A program made the position numbers and the translations under genes. Shown here piece after piece: positions 10,042 through 19,661 of a stretch of DNA of 64,000 nucleotides (the stretch's first letter is position 1; the number at the start of each line of letters is the position of its first letter). Source of the stretch: Diplolepis rosae (lineage: Eukaryota > Arthropoda > Insecta > Hymenoptera > Diplolepididae); the NCBI GenBank assembly GCA_030998225.1, contig JAPYXD010000680.1:2542001-2606000 (forward strand). The letters are read 5' to 3'. The notes under the pieces were generated by a model, which was not told where the DNA came from, made no database searches, and saw only the letters and a list, made by a program, of their open reading frames with translations.

Positions 10042-10381
10042 ACTCAAAGTTTCATATTTTCAAACGTTTCGACTCAGATTGAAGTCCTCATCAGTGAGAA
10101 TTTATTTCTATAAAAAATACAAAAAGAAGAAACTTAAAAAGAGAGCCCCTGTGACGGATACACATTGTGGTAAAAAATTATATAAAAAAATTGCACGTGT
10201 CAAACTATAAAATTGATCTAAATAACTAAATTTATAAAATAAAAACTGTACGAAAATTTTTTTTCTATATAAGAATTCCATAAAAAGAATTTCATCGGCT
10301 GTATACGGTTTTTCAAACGAACAGAATCGTGTCTGCCATGAAGCAACTTTTTTTTGCAGACTCAACGTCAAGGCGTTGCCA
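10042..10381 (-). mobile_element. Possible Penelope-like retroelement fragment
   Basis: At 10042 the right arm of the TTAA element ends abruptly and unrelated sequence begins. On the minus strand this piece ends with a hammerhead-like motif (10043-10098), which in Penelope-like elements lies in the terminal repeats. An 87-codon open frame (10108-10371, minus) lies just upstream of the motif on that strand. It is rich in Phe, Leu and Tyr and I do not recognise it. No reverse transcriptase or GIY-YIG motif is visible, so the identification rests on the ribozyme-like motif and the junction. The far boundary is uncertain. Confidence 0.35.
10043..10098 (-). ncRNA. Hammerhead-like ribozyme motif
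   Basis: Read on the minus strand, the parts are: stem I CTCA (10098-10095), core CTGATGA (10094-10088), stem II GACT/AGTC with an 8-base loop, core GAAA (10070-10067), stem III GTTT/AAAC with a 9-base loop, then TT and stem I TGAG (10046-10043). Cleavage would fall next to 10047. Two irregularities weaken it: an extra G between CTGATGA and stem II, and an unpaired C at the base of stem III. The end of the motif coincides, within a base or two, with the breakpoint of the inserted fragment. Confidence 0.35.
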
Positions 10382-10799
10382 TGACAACATTAATAAACAT
10401 TTTTATTAGTTTATATCTTGTACAATCACCTGTGCAAGTCGCGATTTAAAATATTAGACGGTTTTGTTTTAAAAATAATTCCTTGGATATTCATTTTTCA
10501 AACTATCATAATAAATTACATTAATCCACACTGATTAATAATGCGCCATTTTATATTTTATACCACACTTTAATTAATTTTCAACGTAGTAAGCTGTTAC
10601 TTCGCCCTTGTCAAAGTTTCACGAACTTTTTGTGATATTATACCACTTGCTATTCGATAAATATTAGAAAATTATGCGGAACACTAATAAAATGTCTCTT
10701 TGTCCCCGTTTTACTGAAGTTTTCGGTAAAACTTAACGATCGAATTCTCTCAGTGCAGAGAAAGTTTTTAGGATATCTGGAGGATATTCTTGCGGTATA
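10382..10799. other. Unassigned region with a possible lone CACTG-type terminus
   Basis: No gene seen. At 10747-10755 CTCTCAGTG matches the outer bases of the CACTGAGAG terminus, but I find no matching left end, so it may be a solo end or chance. The GGATAT-rich sequence following it continues after the MITE at 10800-11044. Confidence 0.35.
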
Positions 10800-11044
10800 C
10801 TCTCTAAATTTGAATCAGTCAAAATCTACTGATTATCAGTGAAAGTTGACTGATTCAAATAGCTAAAAAGAGGTTACTGTAAATCAGTCAAATTTCACTG
10901 ATTATTTCAGTAAAAATTAAGTGATTTGACAGTGAAAAATATTTTTTTCGCTGATGAATCAGTGAAAATTAACTGATTTAACAGTGAAAAATATTTTTAC
11001 ACTGATTCAATCAGTGAAAATTTGACTGATTCAGATTTAGAGAG
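10800..11044. mobile_element. CTCTCTAAAT-ended MITE, copy 1
   Basis: The ends CTCTCTAAATTTGAATCAGT and ACTGATTCAGATTTAGAGAG are inverted and flanked by TA on both sides. The interior is built from repeats of AATCAGTGAAAATTGACTGATT-like phrases on both strands, so it can form many local hairpins. TA duplication suggests Tc1/mariner mobilisation or a 2-bp-duplicating family. Other copies: 38604-38853, 42843-43113, 46482-46654, 47050-47321 and 52468-52663. Confidence 0.8.
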
Positions 11045-11922
11045 TAGAAATTTCCTCAGTCTTGGATATCCTGAAAATACGTATAAAAGGGTTTAAGGAT
11101 ATTCTTCCTTAGGACGATTTTAGGATATTTTCTGGAGAAACGTTTTTAGAAAGTTCATTTTAAAAACATACGTCATATTCCAAGGCATAAAATGATTATA
11201 CAGTAAACGATGTATTGTGAATAAACTACAATGGGATGTAAATAACCGAGTAGCCCTTATTAAAATTTATTTGATGGTAAACACGAGGCATTGTGACTCC
11301 ACACCAAAGGGCGTGAACGTTCTCTTTGCGACAATTTTATTCCGTCTGCGTGAGCAAAACCTACCTGATTGTATAAAAGAAAGGAGTGTAAGATAAATTA
11401 GGCATACCATTTACTTTTGTACCGTTTGTTCAACCCCAAAACAATGTAGAAAATACAGCGCTTTTGCGCATGCAAAGAAAACCGTTGTGCAACAGAAGCC
11501 CTACCTGAAGGGTTTGTGTGTTTTGCGTTCTCGCCAGGATTATTAGAAAAAGAAACACTGAAATTTTATGCTAAGGAGATCTGTTTGGAGATTTTAAAAT
11601 TGATTGTATTGTTTGAGAGAAAAAGGATTTCTTCTTATTTTAAAAATAGAAAAAAATAAAAAAATTATTATCTAACATTTTTGATTCATACGATTTTAGT
11701 TGATAACGGCTTATTTTGGCGGTGAATAAATTTTCTAGAACATGACCGTATCAAATTTGTCAAAAAGTAAAGCAATTGACAAATAGCTTTTTTTGTTTAT
11801 AAAACACTTTTGATAATAAAGTATTCTCTTATCATTTAAATCATTCGACAATTTTTTTTTTTAATTTTATACTGTCAAGTCTTGGAAATAACATAAAGTT
11901 CGACAAGAAATAAAAATTGTTA
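11045..11922. other. Unassigned region, possibly single-copy
   Basis: No ORF or repeat recognised. The part at 11270-11530 is less AT-rich than the surroundings and contains no known element, so it could be host-unique sequence. Confidence 0.35.
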
Positions 11923-11936
11923 TTAGGTGTAAAACT

Positions 11937-13145
11937 TTGCTTCCTCCGTTTTTTGATAGATGGGAAGTTTTGCTTTTCACCTTTCACTTGAAGAAAACTG
12001 CGGCTGAGGCTCATCGAATGCTCTCAAGTACTTACGGTGAGGCTGCTTTTAGTGAAAGAACGTGTCGTGAGTGGTTTCAACGAGTCAAGAGCGGTGATTT
12101 TGATGTCGATGACCAGCATGGCGGTGGAAAAGAGAAAATTTTCGAAGATTCCAAATTGGAGGCATTACTTGCTGAAGACTCGTGCCAAACGCAAGAAGAA
12201 TTGCCAGAATCATTGGGAGTGACTCAACAAACCATTTCGAAACGCCTCGAAGCCATAGAAATGGTTCAGGTGCAAGGCAATTGGGTTCCATAGAAGTTGA
12301 AGCCGATAGATGTTGAACGGCGTTTCTTTGCTCGTAAACAGCTACTTCAAAGACAGAATCCGAAGGAGACTTTACATTGCATTGTGACCGGCGACGAAAA
12401 ATGGGTCCATTACGATAAATCCAGGCACAGAAAATCATGGGGAATGCCCGGATATGCCTCCACGTCGACAGCCAGACCGAATATTCACGGCGCCAAGGTT
12501 ATGCTCTGCATTTGGTGGGACCAGCTTGGTATGGTGTATTATGCCCTGTTGAAACCAAGTAAAACCATCACAGGGGATCAGTGTCGAACGCAATTGATGC
12601 GTTTGAGCCGAGGATTGAAGAAGAAACATCCACAGTACTAATAAAGACCCAATAAAGTTATCCTCCAGTTATGCTCTGCATTTGGTGGGACCAGCTTGGT
12701 ATGGTGTATTATAACCTGTTTAAACCGAGTGAAACTACCACAGGGGATCGGTATCGAACGCAATTGATGCGTTTGAGCCGAGGATTGAAGAAGAAACGGC
12801 CACAGTACTAAGAAAGACCCAATAAAGTTATCCTCCAGTTATGCTCTGCATTTGGTGGGACCAGCTTGGTGTGGTGTATTATGCGCTGTTGAAACCGAGT
12901 GCAAAAATTACAAGGGAACGGTATCGAACGCAGTTGATGTGTTTAAGTCGAGCATTGAAGAAGAAATGGCCACAGTACCAAGAGAGACACGACAAAATTA
13001 TCCTGCAGCATGAGCATGAGTCAAAAAATGGATCGATTCGTGGATCCCCTCAAAAGATACATCGTTTTTTCGAGATGGTATCCAACAATTGCCAGAAAGA
13101 TGGAAAAAAGTAGTGGCTATCGACGGACAGTACTTTGAATCATAA
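11937..13145 (+). pseudogene. Mariner transposase pseudogene
   Basis: The first part (11937-12293) encodes the N-terminal paired helix-turn-helix region (WEVLLFTFHLKKTAAEAHRM, TCREWFQRVKSGDFDV, QEELPESLGVTQQTISKRL). An in-frame TAG at 12291 interrupts the frame, which continues from 12294 to 12641 and includes the first catalytic Asp in TGDEKWVHYD. Past that point, three tandem 170-bp copies shift the frame. The third copy reaches HDKIILQH and then jumps to the C-terminal tail (ending near DGQYFES), deleting the segment that carries the second and third catalytic Asp residues. It has no ATG at the usual place, and is dead by stop, frameshift and loss of two catalytic residues. Confidence 0.9.
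12501..13007 (+). repeat. 170-bp tandem triplication inside the mariner transposase
   Basis: ATGCTCTGCATTTGGTGGGA begins at 12501, 12671 and 12841, exactly 170 bases apart. The first two units end in CCCAATAAAGTTATCCTCCAGTT. Since 170 is not a multiple of three, each copy changes reading frame. The units have diverged by scattered substitutions, so the expansion is not very recent. Each repeats the segment that follows the first catalytic Asp (LCIWWDQLG region). Confidence 0.9.
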
Positions 13146-13217
13146 ATAGATAATCACTTTTTAAGAATAAAGCCTCAAATTTTGGGAAAAACTGCGGAAG
13201 AAAAGTTGTACACCTAA

Positions 13218-13759
13218 TATATATCGGCACATTTGTTTCATTATCAAAACCAAAAGTAGTTTATCTAGGTCCGTTTTTTTCTTCTCTACCATTTCTCAAA
13301 TTTTGGAAACAAAATTGTATGTATTTTGGACATAAACATATAGAACTTGAACTAAATTGTTCACGCGAACTTGCTACTTTTCTCAAATATCACATGCCCT
13401 TAAGGTTATTGTACAATTTTAAAAATTTTTAATACACATTGGCAATAAAGAATTATTTAGAAAAATGTAATATAATTGCATTTTTATTATTTTATGTATT
13501 TCCAAAAACTATAAAAAATGGAGCATTCAATGCGTTTTTGACTATATGGTAATACTTCTAAAGACATTAAAATACAGTAATTTTTTCAGAGGTTGAACTG
13601 AAAAAAATTCGTAGTTACTTAACTCAACTACTTCGGTTTGTAAAATATACGACTGCTCATTTATTCTTTGACATAAACACATGTGTGAGAAAAACTGTAT
13701 GGTCAGTAATTATATGGTTGAGGCAACTAATGTAAGTGGTTGGTCCAAATATAATTATT
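13218..13759. other. Unassigned AT-rich spacer
   Basis: No gene or element end recognised. The part near 13260-13340 resembles 42770-42850 (phrases such as AAATTTTGGAAACAAAATTG and ACATAAACATATAGAA), so at least part is repetitive. Confidence 0.35.
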
Positions 13760-13915
13760 CCTCTTGTTGTCACAACCAGCCATGCAAATATTTCAACATG
13801 GCCCAGACAGCTTGGTAAGTTGTAAACTGGCATAAAATGTCTAACCAGGCCAGGACCTGGTCTGTCGGTCAGATTTTCTAACTGTCCCAGGTCAACGCCG
13901 AGCCTGCCTTAATGT
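13760..13915. repeat. CCAGGCC-rich repeat fragment
   Basis: The sequence ACCAGGCCAGGACCTGGTCTG and similar CAGG/CCTGG phrases belong to the GC-richer family also seen at 51100-51290, 60560-60910 and 61780-62800. No termini are clear here. Confidence 0.5.
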
Positions 13916-13924
13916 TACTTGCAC

Positions 13925-14215
13925 GTCTTAGGTAAATTGAATTATCTTTTCCATTTGAAATCACAAACAAATTAAGTAACTTTGAGAAAATTTAATTTAC
14001 ATTTACAATATAGTCAAATTGACTTGAGTTTTAGTATCAAATTACAAGAAATGAATTTAAACGGAGCGCGATGTTCAAATATTTCGGTGCCGGAAGCGGG
14101 ACGATCGAATCGCGCGCCCTAGGCGCGCTCAAACTTACGAGCGAAGCGAGCTGTGCGTAATGAGAACGTGCCGCAAAGCGGGCAGATTTAAAAAATAAAC
14201 TTAGCTATCAGAATA
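13925..14215 (+). repeat. Dispersed GCGAAGCGC repeat, copy A
   Basis: An AT-rich lead (TTGACTTGAGTTTTAGTATC, then AAATTACAAGAAATGAA) passes into a CG-rich block (GACGATCGAATCGCGCGCCC, CTTACGAGCGAAGCGAGC, GCAAAGCGGGCAG). The same order occurs inverted at 17830-18130 and direct at 32170-32290. The CG-rich block can form short hairpins. No coding frame is shared, so it is a non-coding dispersed repeat of unknown class. Confidence 0.6.
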
Positions 14216-14347
14216 TTTAACAGGTTCCTGCTTAAGTTCTTATTTGTGGATTATCAGTAAGGATTTGTCATATTTTTTTTAGATAAATTACCTATACGAG
14301 GTCTGTCCAGAAAGTATCGGGCCTACCTTTATATCTCCGCACTGGCG

Positions 14348-15378
14348 TTATTCTTCATCCTCGGGCGGGTGGCATTCTTCAAAGTAATCCCCACTTGATT
14401 GAATAACACGGTTCCAGCGATGTTTCCACTTCTCGAAACAGTCCTGGAACTCGCTTTTAGGGATGACCTTGAGTACGCTCGTCGCATTATTTTCAACCGT
14501 CGTTATGTCATCGAATCGCTGTCCTTTGAGTGGTTTTTTGAGTTTTGGAAACAGCCAAAAGTCACAGGGGGCTATGTCGGGACTGTACGGAGGTTGTCGA
14601 AGCAATGCGATACTGTGTTTACTCAGAAACTGCTGCACAAGATTCGATGAATGCGCTGGCGCGTTGTCGTGGTGAAGAAGCCAGTCACCGCACACACGCG
14701 AGTCATTCCTTAAATCTTGTTCAAAATTTCCTAAACAGTAGTTTTCGGTATTCCACAGTGGGTCCACTCATATAGGAGAAAAGGGGAACGAATTTTAATG
14801 TTTGCTATCAACAAGTGGTGGCGCTATTGTCGCTACCGATGTTATTTTCAAACTGTTGTAACCATAGCAACCATATCATTGCCAGTTGAAATAATACAGC
14901 CGATGTTCATTTTACTCAACTACCGTTCGAAGCACCTCAAGCGTCGATGATATATTTATACATTTCAGGTTAACCCACTGACGATGGATTTCATACAATA
15001 TATTTCAAAATTTTCCGCTCTTTAGAATACATCGGGTTGAGGGGACGGGCGTTTCGTTTGCATTGATATTAGTTCTTGCTATCAAAACTTGGCGGCGCTG
15101 ATGCTCATTTTCACTTTTTTAAGTACCATCCTAAAATACATGGTAGTGGCCGCACTGTGCGGTATTCCGAGATCATTTTCTAGTTCACAAACAGTTAATC
15201 GACGATCACCTTCAATCACAAATCGCACCCGCTCAATATTATCCAATGTTTTTGTCGTCGAAGGTCGGACAGAACGAGAATCACTATCAACAGAAGTGCG
15301 GCCTCCTTTGAAACGATTATACCACTCTTTTATTCGTGTTTTGGTCATACACTCATTCCCAATGGCCTTCTGCATCAT
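14348..15378 (-). pseudogene. Mariner transposase pseudogene with replaced middle
   Basis: The N-terminal part (15378-15082) has the helix-turn-helix region (RIKEWYNRFKGGRTSV, then ERVRFVIEGDRRLTV and LGIPHSAATTM). The C-terminal part (14767-14348) holds the second catalytic Asp in HHDNAPAH and the third in YSPDIAPCDFWLFPKL, with 34 residues between them: the DD34D mariner spacing. The first catalytic region (TGDE-like) should lie between the parts but is absent. The middle (about 14775-15080) is unrelated DNA. The C-terminal piece has no ATG of its own. It reads to a stop after CHPPEDEE. It can bind neither metal nor DNA as a complete enzyme. Confidence 0.9.
14775..15080. other. Foreign segment replacing the middle of mariner 2
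   Basis: This stretch has no transposase similarity. Near its two edges the phrases TTGCTATCAACAAGTGGTGG (about 14806) and TTGCTATCAAAACTTGGCGG (about 15073) are imperfect direct repeats. They could be a duplicated junction or a trace of gap repair with template switching. No inverted termini are seen. Confidence 0.5.
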
Positions 15379-16226
15379 CTGAATAGTTTGCGAACTCGTT
15401 TTTCCGAGTTGAAAACAAAATTACATGCAAATTCGTTGATCTTGTTTTTCAGTCATTTTTAACAATCACAAAATCCGCCGAACTCAAAAATAACTTTGTA
15501 AACAAAGACACGCTGCGCATGAACTATACGTCCGGCAGATGTCAGCAAGCAATCGATAGGTTCGCGAAACTTTTCTGTTGACGTTCATGCCCCGCAGAGG
15601 TCGCTCGAACACTATAGCGCGGAGATATAAAGGTAGGCCTGATACTTTCCGGACAGACCTCGTATTCTATATCTCTGCTAGGCTTATAAATATTTCTCTA
15701 CGAAGAGATATTTTTATCTACGTGACTATTATTTTGATTGCAGTCAATAGTTACTGAATGAATACAGGAGAGAGCAGAAGTCTGTTGTAACCTTCATTAA
15801 TTTATCTAATCATGTTCAACGCCAAGTTTCATTTGTCGTCCCACGTTAGATCTCTCTCTAATTTGAAGTCAAGTCACATATGTACTATTTCTAAGTCTAA
15901 AAGTATTTATTTTGCAAAATATCAGATCGTTGGAAAAAATATTTTTTTTATGATTTTCAGAATTGTAATGATATTATTCATAGTGCATTATGAAATGAAA
16001 AACATTATTCTTTATGAAAAGAAGTTGAAAATTACGGAAAATATTCATTTTAATAATGTTATTTACAACTCAATTTTGTCCTACTTTATAGCAATTTTTT
16101 AAAAATCGTTAAATTTTAATGCTTGTTCGAGCAGCATTTTAGAAGAATTCACGATATTCGTAGATTATTTACATATTTTTGAATTTAGAAACGGTCAAGT
16201 TAAAGAAAATCTTTTTCTTGAAAACC

Positions 16227-17059
16227 CGTGCAGAAATTGCCCAATTTGTTTCCAAGTTCCGATCCGAGCTCGATCGGATTTTCCACATGTGGCCACAGAG
16301 GGGCACATGGTGTGGCCCGGGTTGGAACCACATCGGATTATGATAATCAAGATTATTTTCAAATTTTGTGTTAGCGTCGTGATATTGTAGTGACTATATT
16401 GATATCAAAATGCCAAAAGCAAAAAGTACATGCCGAGTTCGGAAGCACAGAATCGTTGGTGAGATTTATTATATCCGCATTATAGATCAAGCTAAGTTAA
16501 TTCACTAGATTCATTACATAAATCCTAACATTGTAATGAACTAGATTATTACTTGAAATATTTTTTTATCAACGATAATTTGAAAAGAAAATTATAATTT
16601 AAAGTGTAGAACGTTATTGTGTTTTATTATTTTTTATATCGTATATTCAATTTTCCAAAATGAATTTTTTAGAAAAAAAATTATTAATAACGTAATTCAT
16701 TTTTAGATTCAGAAGAATCGAATAGTTCTACAGACTACGAAGATGGGTTTGAAGATTATACTGTTTTTATACTTTAAATTATACTGTTGCATCACTAATC
16801 TGAATTTATGAAATAAATTTATTTAAAACAAATATTTATTGTTATTAAACGAAAAGCCTTTAAATTTTACTATTTGTAGAAATATAAAGTTAGAAGGGGC
16901 CATATCTGGGCCAGATCCAGCCCGCATTCTACAGGCCCAGATCTGGACCCGATCGGGTAGGGCGTTTCATTACTGGTATGGCGCTAGACAGATTACCCTA
17001 TCGGGGCCGCATTTTTCCCGATCAGGGCCCAATCGGCGCCACACCAAAATTTCTGCACG
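16227..17059. mobile_element. CGTGCAGAAATT-ended element with a two-exon mini-gene
   Basis: CGTGCAGAAATTGCCC at the left is matched by AAATTTCTGCACG at the right. The outer 150 bases on each side are GC-richer, with GGCCAGATCC/CCCGATCGGG-type phrases. The middle is AT-rich and carries a short plus-strand gene. It has inserted into a TTAA relic. Relatives by end sequence: 5240-6066 and probably 49450-50170 and 51100-51290. The transposase family is not recognisable. Confidence 0.65.
16410..16777 (+). CDS. Tiny two-exon gene inside a transposon (39 codons, function unknown)
   Basis: Exon 1 is 16410-16458, from an ATG preceded by ATATCAAA, encoding MPKAKSTCRVRKHRIV and one extra base before a consensus donor (GTGAGA). 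The intron is 16459-16706, ending in TTCATTTTTAG. Exon 2 is 16707-16777, which completes the split codon and encodes DSEESNSSTDYEDGFEDYT and a few more residues to TAA. AATAAA-like signals follow (16810-16830). The product has a basic N-terminus, like a nuclear-localisation signal, and an acidic Ser/Glu/Asp tail. Frame phase agrees across the junction. It is probably what remains of a transposon protein after internal deletion. It could instead be a chance ORF pair, but four splice and frame conditions agree. Confidence 0.5.
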
Positions 17060-17129
17060 AGAACATAAGCCTTGATTTATTAAAATTTCACCAGTTTAAA
17101 AAAATTTGAAATAGAAAATTGAAGCGAAA

Positions 17130-17260
17130 TGAATTAGATTAAGTCGGATTAATTTTTGACCGCTTTTTATCAAAAGTGATACAAAACGTTTTTCGGATCG
17201 GTTCGGAAACAGATTTCGGAATGGCTCGGATACCTTCGGATTAAATTCCTTTCCAAAACT
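17130..17260. repeat. TCCGATT/GGATTGA-rich repeat unit
   Basis: Phrases such as AAGTCGGATTAATTTTTGAC, CGTTTTTCGGATCGGTTCGG and ATGGCTCGGATACC match the cluster at 24040-25440. Confidence 0.55.
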
Positions 17261-17829
17261 CAACCACATTCAAATGGGAGTTATGAATTTAAAAAAACAA
17301 CATCAAATGTCATCGAAATCGTAGAAATGGCAGATGATTTTATTCATCAGGGCTGTCAATTTGAATGTGAAAAATCTTGCTCAACCCAATATTTTCTACC
17401 CACTGCTGACTAAATGTCACGTATGAGAAAATTATTTTTAATAATTTCTTTTTATAGTTAAAAAAATTTTATGGCATCAAATATTCTAGTTCAGACCCTC
17501 AGTAATATTCATCATGAATAAACATAATTTAAATGCCACCTATTTCTATGCAAATACTTCTTAGAGTGAAGGTAAATTTTTTCATCAGTATCTCAAAAAC
17601 AGTTTTTTCATCTTCCTCGTTCATATATAAATTTAATTGTTCAATTTTTTTGGACAAAAAAATGAAGCCACTGTGACATCATTATGTTATAATAACAGAT
17701 CCTAATTTCATGACAATATACCATTACTTATTTTACTTTATACTGTTAAAAATCTTATTAATTTTAATAGACTTTAATATATGTACAAGTGGTAAATTAA
17801 AATTAATTGATTTGGATATTATGAAAATT
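17261..17829. other. Unassigned AT-rich spacer
   Basis: No gene, repeat end or RNA recognised. Confidence 0.4.
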
Positions 17830-18130
17830 TTCCCGCATTGCGGGCACATTCTCATTGCGCGTTTAGCGCATCTCGATTCGCTCGCAAGTTTGGGCGCGCG
17901 ATTCGATCGTCGCGCTTCGCGCTCTGAAACATTTTGAAAGTCGTGCCCCGCGTTCCGTACTGTTTGTATCTTGCGCTTCAAGCTCGGTTTTATATTCTTC
18001 GCATACATATTAGTTTATTTCTTGTAATTTGATACTAAAGCTCAAGTCAATTTTATAATATTGCAGATGTGAATTATATTTTCTCAAAGTTACTGAATTT
18101 GTTCTCAATTTCAAATGAAAAAGGATTTAC
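17830..18130 (-). repeat. Dispersed GCGAAGCGC repeat, copy B (inverted)
   Basis: The CG-rich block at 17835-17950 (CGCGCGATTCGATCGTCGCG, CTTCGCGCTCTGAAAC) is followed by TTGTAATTTGATACTAAAGC and CAAGTCAATTTTATAATATT, the inverse of copy A. The ORFs crossing it on both strands are chance. Confidence 0.6.
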
Positions 18131-18245
18131 ATGATTAAATTAATATCTATTTTTTTCCAAATATCTCAATATTGTTTTTTTAAAATCAAAACATAAAATG
18201 TAGATTCTGTCGAAAAATGTCTATATTAGAATTGTAGACCTTACA

Positions 18246-18497
18246 CACGGAAAAAAATAGTTCAATAAAGTTTATAGAACTGTTCAAGAGTTGAGAATAC
18301 AGGCATTTACGAAACCGAGTTCAAGAAAATTTAAAGATCTTTCCAAAAAAAAACGCAGAATTTTCAATGATTTTTCTTGAATGTTTCGCATTTTATACTG
18401 AAAAGTTCTGTAAATTTTCTAGAACTCTATTCCGTAAATGTCAGTATGCCCAACTCTTAAAGAGTTATATAAGATTTATTGAGCTATTTTTTCCGTG
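18246..18497. mobile_element. CACGGAAAAAAATAG-ended MITE, 252 bp
   Basis: The left CACGGAAAAAAATAGTTCAA and the right TTGAGCTATTTTTTCCGTG are near-perfect inverses. Pairing continues inward through AAAGTTTATAGAACT/TATAAGATTTATTGAG and the AAGAGTTG/CAACTCTT pair. The flanks read CA on the left and TA on the right, so the 2-bp duplication is not exact. No coding content. Confidence 0.75.
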
Positions 18498-18553
18498 TAT
18501 TTGGTCAAATAATTCTCTATCTTAACGTTATTTTCGTATCTCACATATTTTGT

Positions 18554-19152
18554 TTAAGGTAGTCGATCCACGAAAATTAGACTTCAGGCAAAAATAGATG
18601 ATTTTGCTTTCAAGAATAGCAATATTATTATTGAAGGGCTAATTTTGCAGAGAAAAGATTAATTTCCATGAAAAAAATTTGCAATACAGAAAAATAATTT
18701 TCCTAATAAATTTTATTTTGTCCTCACATTTTTTTCTTATCGCTTCTTACCAAATTTTAAAAAAATTATGCGATTTTAATATATTACAAATCACTTTTTC
18801 AAGAAAAAGATTCCCTACAACTCAACCATTCTCAATTATCGAAAATGAATAAATTATTATCAAATTCAGCAATTTGTTTATAAAAATTTCGTTTTGGAAA
18901 ATGTTTTTTTAATGGTTCCAGGAAATTAGAATCGCATAATTTTTCAAAATTTGGTAAGAAGCGATAAGAAAAAAAGTTGGGTCAAAAATAAAATTTATTA
19001 AAAAATTTATTTTTCTGTGTTTCAAATTTTTTTAATGTATTATAATTTTTTCTCTTTCAAAATAGCCCTTCAATAATAATATTTCTATTCTTGAAAGCAA
19101 AAATATCTACTTTTGCCTGAGGTTTAATTTTCATGGATGAAAACTACCTTAA
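18554..19152. mobile_element. TTAA foldback element, subfamily II, copy B
   Basis: TTAAGGTAGTCGATCCACG at 18554 and the inverted GAAAACTACCTTAA ending at 19152 carry TTAA at both ends. The arms match 2668-3328 (AATAGCAATATTATTATTGA inward). It is shorter than copy A because part of the loop is missing after TTAATGGTTCCAG (about 18910). Confidence 0.75.
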
Positions 19153-19661
19153 AAAATAGAATTACTAAATTTTAATCGTATTTTTTATACGACCTATATA
19201 TTGTGTCAGCCTTTTATGTAAGTATAAATGATTTCTCAGTTGTCGTAAAACATGATAAAAATTTTATTTTGAATTTTTTTCCACTGAATTTCAAATTAAC
19301 ATATAAAGAGGAACTCAACCAAACTTTACTTTGTAACATAAGAATAAATGAAGGTTGGTATATTCTTTAGTGAAGACATAAGTACATATTGAAAATGGCG
19401 TTGCTGACATTTTGTACATGAAGGTATATTTACGATTTAATTGTTGTTTGTAAATGCGTATGTCTGGAATGAATCCTCTGTGTCTTTTTTGCTGGCAAGG
19501 TCTGCGTCACATAAAGAAAGGTTTACGAAGAAGACTACACAATTACCAGTTGGTTTGAGTTCGAAGGACATAATCACGATGGTTAACTTCCTCCCTTATT
19601 TTTTTTTTTTTCTGTGTGCATCTACCATTGAGTTCTAAAAACCTAACATTGAAATCAAATT
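19153..19661. other. Unassigned spacer
   Basis: The 65-codon ORF at 19441-19638 shows no motif. No repeat boundary seen. Confidence 0.35.

Larger units (their letters stand above)
11923..13217 (+). mobile_element. Mariner element 1 (defective)
   Basis: Terminal inverted repeats TTAGGTGTAAAACTTTGC and GAAAAGTTGTACACCTAA lie between TA duplications at 11921-11922 and 13218-13219, as expected for Tc1/mariner. The left terminal repeat runs straight into transposase codons, so the usual 5' untranslated stretch is deleted. The body holds a broken transposase gene with a 170-bp triplication. It cannot move by itself. Confidence 0.9.
14297..15662 (-). mobile_element. Mariner element 2 (defective, minus strand)
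   Basis: Long terminal inverted repeats, CGAGGTCTGTCCAGAAAGTA at the left and its near-exact inverse at the right, continue inward to ATATCTCCGC. TA duplications lie at 14295-14296 and 15663-15664. The transposase gene is on the minus strand, N-terminal part at 15082-15400 and C-terminal part at 14348-14767. Roughly 300 bases between them are not transposase. The long, well-matched terminal repeats suggest this copy stayed mobilisable longer than mariner 1. Confidence 0.9.
15890..17110. repeat. Old TTAA foldback relic split by a later element
   Basis: The sequence 15900-16226 follows the arm order of TTAA elements in diverged form (TCGTTGGAAAAAATA, AAGAAGTTGAAAATTACGG, GAAACGGTCAAGTTAAAGAA, TCTTTTTCTTGAAAA). 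After the insert, 17060-17100 continues with CTTGATTTATTAAAATTTCA, as expected from the sister copy at 3060-3120. Termini are eroded. Confidence 0.5.

Noticed and set aside
10747..10755. Complete CACTG-type element ending at 10755
   Set aside because: No matching CACTGAGAGAATTCG left end is present within several kilobases upstream.
12501..12520. Asp in IWWDQLG of mariner 1 as a catalytic residue
   Set aside because: In mariners the catalytic Asp residues lie in the TGDE, HDNA and APxDY-like motifs; this Asp is not one of them, and the last two motifs are deleted.
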